From Alphaproteobacteria bacterium (lineage in GTDB: Bacteria; Pseudomonadota; Alphaproteobacteria; Micropepsales; Micropepsaceae), in NCBI GenBank assembly GCA_947474565.1, contig CANJIS010000012.1:1-64000 (forward strand): a DNA stretch of 64,000 nt. The letters run 5' to 3'. The notes under the pieces were generated by a model. It was given only the letters and a program-made list of their open reading frames with translations, did no database searches and was not told the DNA's origin. Positions 1 to 6,849 of the stretch are shown one piece after another. Each line of letters opens with the position of its first letter. Position 1 is the first letter of the stretch. The translations under genes were made by a program, and so were the position numbers.

Positions 1-87
1 ACCGTCAGGCCGCACTCGTCGCTCCGCTACCGTCCGCCAGCACCAGAAGCAATCTGCTGGCCGCCGGGGCAGTCCGCAGACGGCCAG

Positions 88-1034
88 CTACCGCAAACGC
101 CGCTCATAAACTAACATTGCAACTGGACCACTCATTGGGGGCCGGTCAACACTGCCGGCATCGAGCATCTCGCGCATATGCCGCCAGTCCATGCAGATAT
201 AGTGGATAGACCCTTCCTGGCTGTTGGCGATCAGAAGCAAAAACACCTTGCGAAGGAACTCAGCGAACTGCTCTGGCGACATCTCGCCCGAAGCCATCGC
301 GAACTCCCGGTGTTTGGTCTTGCCCGAACCACCCACATGGCCGTCGATCCGCACGTTGTAGGGTGGGTCCGTGAACACCGCCGTAGCGGCAGCTCCACCC
401 ATCAGCCGGGTATAGGTGTCAGGGAGCGTGGCGTCGCCGCAGACCAGCTTATGGACACCTAGCTGCCAGACATCCCCCAAACGGGACTTTGGGGGCCCAT
501 CCATGGGCGGCGGTAACTTGTCCTCGGCTGGGTCCCCGGGTTCCTGGGGGGCCAAGCCTTCAATAAGGCTGTCGATCTCAGGGATCGAAAACCCGATAAC
601 GCCCAGGTCAAACCCTAGGTCGGCCTGCATGAGGCCCTGGAGCTCCAGGGCCAGAAGGCCCTCGTCCCACCCGGCATTCAGAGCCAGCTTGTTGTCAGCC
701 AAGATGTAGGCCCGCTTCCTAGGCTCTGTCAGGCCGGTCAGGCGGATGCAGGGTTGGATTCAAGCCCGAGATCTATAGCCGCCAGGACACGCCCGTGGCC
801 CGCCAGGATATTGCCCCGCTCGTCGGTCAGAACCGGGCTTGTGAACCCGAACACCCTGATGCTGCCGGCAAGCTGTTTGACCTGCTTCTTGGAATGGGTC
901 CGGGCATTGCCCGGCCAAGGTCTCAAGGACGTGGGTGCAAGGTGTTCAATATGGTTTGGTGTGTCTGCCTTGGCCGGCAAGGCCGAGGCAGAATTTAGAA
1001 CTGAAGACGTAGTAACTTTGGTGATTGCCGTCAT
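88..1034 (-). pseudogene. ParB-domain DNA adenine methyltransferase, frameshifted and 3'-truncated
   Basis: Remnant of a fused ParB-like nuclease/DNA N6-adenine methyltransferase of the kind common in alphaproteobacterial prophages. The first part (738-1034) encodes a ParB-like fold with the GHGRVLAA motif and has a strong AGGAGG ribosome-binding site seven bases before its ATG. The reading then stops at 738, but another frame continues straight on with CIRLTGLTEPRKRAYILADN and then the methylase with the DPPYNV catalytic motif, so a single missing base near 749-757 splits the gene. Family similarity ends after MREMLDAG (about position 154); the last 20 or so codons to the stop at 88 look unrelated, and roughly 200 residues of the usual C-terminus are absent. 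The gene is therefore doubly broken. I could not identify the sequence at 1-150 that replaced its end. Confidence 0.75.
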
Positions 1035-1358
1035 GGGCCAATCCTCCTGATAGCCACGAGCAGGCGCAGATTGCGCCTAGCCAATGGCAGGTTGAAGATT
1101 GTCACCCAATCCCTCATCGTGGGGCCGGCAACTTGTTCTCATGTCTTGCTTGGAAGCAAACCGCTCATCGTGGCGGCCATGAGTTTGAATATAATATACA
1201 CGAGACGGTAATAAGATTCAAATGGAGATATATTTCCCCAATTACCCTAGATTAAAATAATAGCCCGATTAATTGAATATATTGACGGGATTAATTATCC
1301 CGGGATGACGATCCAAACGCGCGCGATGCATTAAATGTGAATTACAACGCAAAACCTG

Positions 1359-1510
1359 TTCCCTGATACACGTGGGAAAATTCCCTGTTCCGCACTATCA
1401 GGGAACTACACCGCAAGCCCCTGACCTTGCGCCGGTTTTAGGAGCCCAAAAGCGGAAAAAGGGCCAAGATTTACTCAGGATTCCCTGATAACCGCCGATA
1501 ACAGGGAATT
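1359..1510. repeat. Cluster of five TTCCCTG/CAGGGAA motifs
   Basis: The heptamer TTCCCTG or its complement occurs at 1359, 1381, 1399 (as CAGGGAA), 1481 and 1502 (as CAGGGAA), in both orientations within 152 bases. Copies 1-2 and 2-3 lie about 20 bases apart, as do copies 4-5. No coding frame explains this spacing. It could be a degenerate repeat element or protein-binding array; function unknown. Confidence 0.45.
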
Positions 1511-1605
1511 AGCGGCTTTTTTGCGTAATTCCATAGGCAAGCTGAATTAGGATACCACTGCCTACACAACCAGCCAGTTTTTCTTGGTGAGCGTAACGAA
1601 CTTAG

Positions 1606-1645
1606 AAAAACGGCTGTCCCCGGCGAGGCCGGGCCCTGCCCGGCC
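1606..1645 (-). terminator. Candidate terminator after the sox/nosR-like operon
   Basis: Read on the minus strand, a 7-bp GC stem (GGCCGGG/CCCGGCC, 5-base loop, 1645-1627) overlaps an alternative CCCGGC-CTC-GCCGGG stem, and a run of five T follows at 1610-1606. It lies 37 bases after the stop of the last gene of the operon. The spacing between stem and T run is longer than ideal. Confidence 0.4.
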
Positions 1646-1681
1646 GAGGGAGGGGAACCCATCTTTCTCTTAAGAAACGAA

Positions 1682-1963
1682 TTAACCCGAAGATTCCCGC
1701 AACGAGTCCATGCAGGCATCGAGAACATCGAATTCGACGATGTCCACGATGGGCTTGTTGATGACGATTTTCTTCTGAGGCCCGTCCTGGCTCATCACCA
1801 TGATCACGGTATGGATGTTCGGACAGGTTGGCTTGCCGCAGTTGAACTCGCTGACCGATATGATCTGGTCCGGCGCAAGCGTAAGAACTTGACCGGCCAG
1901 GGACTGGATGGCCGCGGTTCTTTCGGGAAGACCAATGCTTTCGGAATCGACCGCGGCGCTCAT
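1682..1963 (-). CDS. Small cysteine-motif protein of unknown function
   Basis: Encodes 93 residues. The start is chosen at the ATG at 1963, which has a good GAGGAAA ribosome-binding site; the long upstream extension in this frame is a shadow of the neighbouring genes. No signal peptide or membrane segment. The centre carries the motif CGKPTCPNIHTVI (Cys42 and Cys47), followed by a hydrophobic and charged C-terminal half. The two cysteines and the position as last gene of a redox operon suggest a metal- or thiol-linked accessory role, but I do not recognise the family with certainty and assign no function. It follows the YkgJ-like gene by 65 bases. Confidence 0.7.
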   Translation of the reverse strand: MSAAVDSESIGLPERTAAIQSLAGQVLTLAPDQIISVSEFNCGKPTCPNIHTVIMVMSQDGPQKKIVINKPIVDIVEFDVLDACMDSLRESSG

Positions 1964-2028
1964 GCGACTTTCCTCTAACGATAAGCCTTTATAGGCCGAA
2001 CCGGCCGAACCGGCAAAGGGCGCAAGCG

Positions 2029-2553
2029 TCAGACGATACGGGGATCGTTCGCCTTCAGTTTCACCGCGCCGAGCCTTCCGGTTCCCGGCTCTTTCTGGAT
2101 GGCAACCGCCTCGTCCTCCGCCACGACACCCAAATCCACTTCCCGGTCCGGGAAGACCGCGATCATTCTGCGCCCGATCTGCACGAATATCGTGGCGCCC
2201 ATCTTCGGGCCGTTGGCGGCCATGTTGCGAATTTCCGAATAATAGGGCTCGGCCCGCCAGGCATTGGGCACATCGGGATCGACGTGAATGACGACTTCCT
2301 TGCCATCCGGCTTGAAGGCAATGATCAGCTTGCTGCGGGACGGCCGCCAATGTTCCTCGAGCGCCGGCGATAGAATATAGCCGCACTGAAAGGCCCGGCA
2401 CACATCCGGACGGATGGCGTGAATGGCGCACCCCTTGGCCTTGACACAATGCGGACACCACACGCCCGTCGGATTGCCGAATTCCGGCACGGTCAATATT
2501 TTGCAACAGAGCGTGCAGGTGCCGCATTGTCTCTGCAGGCCGGCCTCTGTCAT
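2029..2553 (-). CDS. YkgJ-like cysteine cluster protein
   Basis: 174-residue cytoplasmic protein with an N-terminal cysteine cluster: CGTCTLCC, then CPHC, CAIH and CRAFQCG within the first 60 residues. This is the pattern of the YkgJ/zinc- or iron-binding cysteine cluster family, whose members are thought to bind a metal or Fe-S centre; the biochemical role is not established. The start at 2553 overlaps the apbE stop by four bases (ATGA), so translation is probably coupled to apbE; a longer open frame upstream is rejected for this reason. Its place after NosR-like and ApbE genes suggests a part in maturing or repairing their cofactors. Confidence 0.8.
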   Translation of the reverse strand: MTEAGLQRQCGTCTLCCKILTVPEFGNPTGVWCPHCVKAKGCAIHAIRPDVCRAFQCGYILSPALEEHWRPSRSKLIIAFKPDGKEVVIHVDPDVPNAWRAEPYYSEIRNMAANGPKMGATIFVQIGRRMIAVFPDREVDLGVVAEDEAVAIQKEPGTGRLGAVKLKANDPRIV

Positions 2554-3611
2554 GCAGAAAACGCCGCAAAGCTGCCATCGGCCTGAGACGCCAGCCATTC
2601 ACCGCCCTCTGTCGTGATGACGGCCTTGGCGCCGGAATGGGCGCCAAGAATTTTTGCCGCCTGTTCGCGCCCTGCAACATAGATCGACGTCGCCAACCCG
2701 TTGGCGATCATTGCGCGGGGCGCTGTGACGGCGATGGCTGTCATCTTGGCGGCGGACAGCCCCGTGCGCGGATCGAAAATGTGATGATAGCGCCCGGTCT
2801 CCTCAAATTGCGTACCGCAGCCGCCGGACACGGCCAGGCCGATATCCTCAAGGTCGAGCATGCGGCCGAAACGGGCCGGATCCTTCGGGTCGCGCAAGCC
2901 GATGCGCCACGGCCTGCCATCGGGATGATCGCCGACCAGCCTGGTCTCGCCGAGATCGGCATAGACATGTTGGAATCCCTGTTCGCCCAGCATGCCGGCG
3001 ATGCGGTCCGCGACAAAACCCTGACCAATGGAATTCAGGGTAACGCCCATGCCCGGCCGCCCGAATTTTATCCGACGCGAACCAATGTCGATCAGGCGAT
3101 AATCGACCAGCCGCTCTGCCAGACGCCGTGCGTCGGCATCGATGTCGGTTGATTTGTTGGCGCCACTCTTCCCAGGGTCAGGCCAAAAATGCGCCGCGTA
3201 AAGCTGCCAGAGCGGCTGCACCGAAATATCGAAGGCGCCGCTGCTCAGCTCACTGAACCGGCGGCCCACGCCCAGCACATCGCGCAATTCCCATGAGGGA
3301 TTGTCGAGAAATCCGTCGCGATTGAGCCGCGAAATCTCGCTGTCGTCACGCGTGAGGCTGAATATCCCGTTGAGACGCGCGACTTCGGCACGGACTTGCC
3401 CAATCGCGCGGCCGGCGACTGCGGGATCCTCGTGCCACAGCGCCAGTTCCGATACCGCGCCCATCACGTCAAGCTGCCCATCATACAGCTTGCCCCGGGG
3501 GCCAAGCGCGCGGACACCGGCGGCAAGCGCGGGCACGACAGCGGCAGCGGCGGCGATCTTGAGGAAACCGCGCCGCGATTTTTCCGGCAAAATGTTCGGA
3601 AGCATTCTCAT
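2550..3611 (-). CDS. apbE: FAD:protein FMN transferase (ApbE/NosX type), Tat-exported
   Basis: 353 residues. Transfers FMN from FAD onto a threonine of an exported target protein. A twin-arginine signal (KSRRGFLKIA, residues 11-20, then an Ala-rich hydrophobic stretch to about 32) sends it to the periplasm. Family landmarks: LNSIGQGFVADRI at 192-204, SGGCGTQFE at 262-270 and HIFDPRTG at 277-284. The usual metal-binding ADxLxT motif reads ANGLAT at 303-308, so the expected Asp is Asn304. The start overlaps the stop of the upstream NosR-like gene by four bases (ATGA), and that protein carries a matching flavinylation site, which makes it the obvious substrate. Confidence 0.9.
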   Translation of the reverse strand: MRMLPNILPEKSRRGFLKIAAAAAVVPALAAGVRALGPRGKLYDGQLDVMGAVSELALWHEDPAVAGRAIGQVRAEVARLNGIFSLTRDDSEISRLNRDGFLDNPSWELRDVLGVGRRFSELSSGAFDISVQPLWQLYAAHFWPDPGKSGANKSTDIDADARRLAERLVDYRLIDIGSRRIKFGRPGMGVTLNSIGQGFVADRIAGMLGEQGFQHVYADLGETRLVGDHPDGRPWRIGLRDPKDPARFGRMLDLEDIGLAVSGGCGTQFEETGRYHHIFDPRTGLSAAKMTAIAVTAPRAMIANGLATSIYVAGREQAAKILGAHSGAKAVITTEGGEWLASQADGSFAAFSA

Positions 3612-5665
3612 GTCACGACCGCGCGTTTGCGGATGGCAGCAAGCGGCGGACAACGCTGATCGTCGTAATATTCCACCTGGCAGTCCAGGCACTGAAAACA
3701 TTCGGTCATGTTGATTTTTCCGGTCACCGAAATCGCCTTCACCGGACAGGAATTCTCGCACAGATGACACGGACTGCCGCATTGGGGCCGCCGTTTCAGA
3801 AGGTCGACAAGATGCAACCGGCCAGCCAGCGCCAGCACCCCGCCCAGCGGACAGAGAAAGCGGCAATAGGCGCGCTCGGTGAAGAGGCCGATCATCAGCA
3901 GGGCGCAGGCGTAAATGACATAAGGCCAGGCGCGGGTGAAGTGCGAGGTGATGGCGGTGTTGAAGGGTTCTATTTCCGCGGCTCTGGACCAGGCATCGAT
4001 CGAGAAGGCGGCAAGGCCGAGGATCAGCGCCGCCGAAACATATTTTCCCAGCCATAGATATTTTTGGACCCGTTCCGGCGGATTCCACTGGGGCAGACCG
4101 ATGGCGCGCGCGAACTGTGCCAGCAATTCCTGCAGGGCGCCGAAGGGGCAAAGCCAGCCGCAAAATACGCCGCGGCCCAGGATCAGGAGCGAGAAGACCG
4201 TATAGATGACGATCATCACCATCAGCGGTTCCGCCAGATAGGAGCCCCAGCCATAATGGTGGAACGGCGCTTCCATATAATTGACGACATTCAGGATGGA
4301 GAGCTGGGCGCCGGCGATCCAGCCTCCCCAGATCAGGACAAAAAGCAGAAACGCGTTGCGGATGATCCGGTAGGGGCGTCCCAACTGCACAAGTCTGGTT
4401 TGAAACGCGAGGATCAAGGTCAACAGCGTGAGCAGCGCGGCCATGATGGCGACATTGACCCGGGAATCGCTCCAGGCCTGGATCCAGAGCGGAGCCCGAG
4501 GAGGAGGAGGCTGTAAGATGTGGGCGCCAGGAAGCTGGTAGTCCACTGGAAAGGCCAGCGACATGGGCGCGCCGGCGGCCGTCCGGCCGCTCACCAGCAG
4601 TTCCAGCCGCCAAGGCTTCAAGGGATCGAACTTGTTACCGGGCGGCAGGGCGAAAATCGCAGCATGATCGAGGGCTCTTATGCCTTCGCGTCCGTTGGTC
4701 GCGATGCCCTGGTACCGGTTGACGGTGAATTGGTATGCCGCATTCCCTTGAACCACGCGAAGGCGGCCGAACCGGTTTGCGCCGGTCTCATCGACAAAAT
4801 CATAAGGGCCTTTTGAGGCGACAAAGATCTTCCAGTTGGTGAAGGCACCTCTTCTGGCGCGCGGACCGAAGTAAGCCGTGTAGTCGCGCCCAAGAACATT
4901 CTTGGCGATGCCGGCCGGTGTCGCCAGGCCGGTATAGATATCAACATAGGTGTCATTGGGGCCGGAGGGCGGAACATCCAGCTTGCCGCCCGCAGCATTG
5001 GCTTTGGCGAGCGCAGCCGTGACGTCCTTGCCAGTGATCACCTTATGGGTGATCGAGCCCTTGGACAGCAGCTCGTCCCATGACATCTGCTTGAACCCGT
5101 CCATATCGACAATGGGCGCCGTTTGCTTCTCAGCCATCCAGCCACGGCTGATCAGAACACGCTGGGCGGAATCGAAAATCGCATCGCGCATATACAGTGC
5201 GCTGACCGTGGCGCCATCGACATAGTCAGGATGCAGCGCGCCGGGATTCTTGCCTTCCGCCGCCAGCCCCGACATGCGCGCCAGATAGGTATGAAGCTGA
5301 ACCTGCCGGCTGGGCTCTTCAAAGACGTGCGGTTCGCGATGAAAGATGACCTTGGCGCCGCTGATCTTGCCGGTCAGATCAACACCCGCGATCACATCGA
5401 AGGGAATGCCGGAAAAACCGGGGGCATGAACGATGTCGAGTGTAGAAAAAACATAGCCGGCAAGTTTGCCGCCGCGATAGACGGCGATGGCCGGCGGCGC
5501 GCCCTCTTCCGGGCCGAGCCTTTCGGCGCCCGGCCACACCGCCGCCATAACCTGGGGCGTCAGACGGTCCTGGAGATGCCCGGCTTCGGCGCCTGCCTGC
5601 GCAACGCCAAGGAGCGAAAAGAGAAGGAAGGTAAAGAGGCGCAACACAGCCTTAGACACATGCAT
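3608..5665 (-). CDS. NosR/NirI-like membrane flavoprotein with Fe-S clusters
   Basis: 685 residues from the ATG at 5665; the longer frame upstream overlaps the previous gene and precedes the signal peptide, so it is rejected. Order: signal peptide (1-27), periplasmic FMN-binding domain with the flavinylation motif DGATVS (Thr153), a long periplasmic region, about five to six membrane helices from about residue 400, two CxxxCP motifs (CGWLCP and CRFLCP) facing the cytoplasm, and a C-terminal ferredoxin-like part with CGSPCHLCENSCP and CFQCLDC. NosR proteins pass electrons between the quinol pool and periplasmic partners. No nosZ is present; the neighbours are SoxCD-like, so the partner is probably the sulfite dehydrogenase or its cytochrome rather than N2O reductase. 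Confidence 0.88.
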   Translation of the reverse strand: MHVSKAVLRLFTFLLFSLLGVAQAGAEAGHLQDRLTPQVMAAVWPGAERLGPEEGAPPAIAVYRGGKLAGYVFSTLDIVHAPGFSGIPFDVIAGVDLTGKISGAKVIFHREPHVFEEPSRQVQLHTYLARMSGLAAEGKNPGALHPDYVDGATVSALYMRDAIFDSAQRVLISRGWMAEKQTAPIVDMDGFKQMSWDELLSKGSITHKVITGKDVTAALAKANAAGGKLDVPPSGPNDTYVDIYTGLATPAGIAKNVLGRDYTAYFGPRARRGAFTNWKIFVASKGPYDFVDETGANRFGRLRVVQGNAAYQFTVNRYQGIATNGREGIRALDHAAIFALPPGNKFDPLKPWRLELLVSGRTAAGAPMSLAFPVDYQLPGAHILQPPPPRAPLWIQAWSDSRVNVAIMAALLTLLTLILAFQTRLVQLGRPYRIIRNAFLLFVLIWGGWIAGAQLSILNVVNYMEAPFHHYGWGSYLAEPLMVMIVIYTVFSLLILGRGVFCGWLCPFGALQELLAQFARAIGLPQWNPPERVQKYLWLGKYVSAALILGLAAFSIDAWSRAAEIEPFNTAITSHFTRAWPYVIYACALLMIGLFTERAYCRFLCPLGGVLALAGRLHLVDLLKRRPQCGSPCHLCENSCPVKAISVTGKINMTECFQCLDCQVEYYDDQRCPPLAAIRKRAVVT

Positions 5666-5693
5666 GCCGAAATGAGCCCCACCCACTATAGCT

Positions 5694-6218
5694 TCAGTGT
5701 GCTCCAGCCGGTTTGAGGACGCTATATTGAACATAGCAACCCGACCCCTCGAGCACGGTGTATTTTACATTATTTTTGTTTTTCAGGTCGCGCCAAGTCT
5801 CGATGCTATACAGCATGTGAGCCGCGCCGCCGCCTTGCCGTTTGCCATAGGATTTCTTCACGCCCACCCCAAGATCGTGGCAGAGCCCGCGGCTTCTATT
5901 CATCTGCATACCCGGCATGTCCGGGCCGACGGCCTGCGCAGACGCATCATTCAGGACGAGCGTTACGGATGAAAGCTTGTCCGCCTTGTCAAAGGCGAAC
6001 TGAGCCTCAAACGGAAATTTGCCCATCGGATATGGCGTGACCAGCTTGGTGACGTTGCCGTCGCTGTCCGGATGGAGATCCGTGCTTTTCTTGGTCTGAT
6101 TGTTCGAGGCGGCGGCCACCTGAGCGGGGGTCATGCCCCATTTGGTGAATTTCCAGTCCGCTTTTGCTGTGCCGGCGGCGCAGCAGAAAAGGACCAGCAC
6201 AATTCCCAAATGCTTCAT
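5694..6218 (-). CDS. Secreted protein of unknown function in the sox/nosR-like operon
   Basis: 174 residues from the ATG at 6218, preceded by an AAGGGCGG ribosome-binding site. An N-terminal signal peptide (MKHLGIVLVLFCCAAGTAKA) predicts a periplasmic protein that begins DWKFTKWGMTPAQV, resembling other small exported proteins with a WGM start. The mature part holds two cysteines (GLCHDL and GSGCYV) that could form a disulfide. It sits between the cytochrome and the NosR-like gene, 28 bases before the latter, and is preceded by a strong hairpin. No function can be assigned. Confidence 0.75.
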   Translation of the reverse strand: MKHLGIVLVLFCCAAGTAKADWKFTKWGMTPAQVAAASNNQTKKSTDLHPDSDGNVTKLVTPYPMGKFPFEAQFAFDKADKLSSVTLVLNDASAQAVGPDMPGMQMNRSRGLCHDLGVGVKKSYGKRQGGGAAHMLYSIETWRDLKNKNNVKYTVLEGSGCYVQYSVLKPAGAH

Positions 6219-6232
6219 GGAGCCGCCCTTCC

Positions 6233-6266
6233 GGACCATGTGTGGCGCACTGCGCCACACATGTCC
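6233..6266 (-). promoter_or_regulatory. Strong intergenic hairpin between soxD-like and the next gene
   Basis: Arms 6238-6249 and 6251-6262 are perfect 12-base complements around base 6250; as RNA this gives an 11-bp stem with a 3-base loop, extended by GGAC/GTCC with one bulged base. It begins 11 bases after the cytochrome stop and ends at the ribosome-binding site of the next gene. No T run follows, so it is more likely an mRNA-stabilising or processing element that sets unequal expression of the upstream and downstream genes. Confidence 0.6.
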
Positions 6267-6276
6267 GTTCAACACC

Positions 6277-6849
6277 CTATTTCGGCATCTTCAGAAGAGA
6301 CGCCGGAATTCTGGGCGAGTTGGGCTTCCAATCCGGCGCCCGCTTCCAGTCATCACCGATCGGCATCTTGACCTTCGCCAGATTGTTTTGATCGAGGGTC
6401 TGGTTCTCCGGGATGATCTTGTTGGCGGCAAGCAAATAGGCCGTCAAGGCATAGACCTCATTGGGGGCCAGCGTGCCTTCATTCCCCAGCGGCATGCCGC
6501 GATGGATGAAATCCCACAGGATGGTTGCAACCGGCGACCGTACGGCGATGCCGCCGCGAGCCCAGGCGTCACCCTCTGTTGGGCCTTTCTTCGCTACCAG
6601 ACCGGGCGCCGCCGTCGCGCCACCGGCAGCATTTTCGCCGTGACAGCCTTCACAGCCCTTCTCGACATAGAGCACTTTGCCTTCAGCGGCGTTGCCATGA
6701 CCCACCGGAAGGTTCGCGCCCGTGGGGCTGATGGTGATGTCCTGGGCGAGTTCCGCCTGGGACGCAGCGTGCCCAATGCCATAGCTCTGCGCGAAGGCCG
6801 AACCGGCCAGAAGAACAACAAATACCGGAACGAGTTTAAGCGAGGCCAT
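6277..6849 (-). CDS. soxD: SoxD-like monohaem cytochrome c
   Basis: 190 residues. Electron acceptor for the molybdenum dehydrogenase encoded just upstream. Signal peptide to about residue 21 (ending SAFAQS), then a class I cytochrome domain with haem site CEGCH (66-70) and a probable axial Met119 in HRGMPLG. The segment around YGIGHAAS and the DEVYALTAYLL-like stretch (here NEVYALTAYLL) match the N-terminal half of SoxD. Classical SoxD has a second haem domain; none is present here, so this is a short, one-haem version. The start at 6849 overlaps the end of soxC by 14 bases, implying coupled translation. Confidence 0.85.
   Translation of the reverse strand: MASLKLVPVFVVLLAGSAFAQSYGIGHAASQAELAQDITISPTGANLPVGHGNAAEGKVLYVEKGCEGCHGENAAGGATAAPGLVAKKGPTEGDAWARGGIAVRSPVATILWDFIHRGMPLGNEGTLAPNEVYALTAYLLAANKIIPENQTLDQNNLAKVKMPIGDDWKRAPDWKPNSPRIPASLLKMPK

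Larger units (their letters stand above)
1035..1681. other. Gene-free, AT-rich spacer
   Basis: No credible coding region. From about 1180 to 1350 the base composition is far richer in A and T than the rest of the window, which suggests acquired DNA. It contains a 6-bp stem with a 5-base loop at 1286-1302 (CGGGAT/ATCCCG) and the TTCCCTG motif cluster listed separately. Small open frames here have no ribosome-binding site or recognisable product. Together with the broken methylase it probably marks the edge of a decayed mobile element. Confidence 0.5.

Noticed and set aside
1471-1728. 85-codon minus-strand frame at the end of the redox operon
   Set aside because: Overlaps the last gene in a different frame, runs through the candidate terminator, and has no recognisable product.
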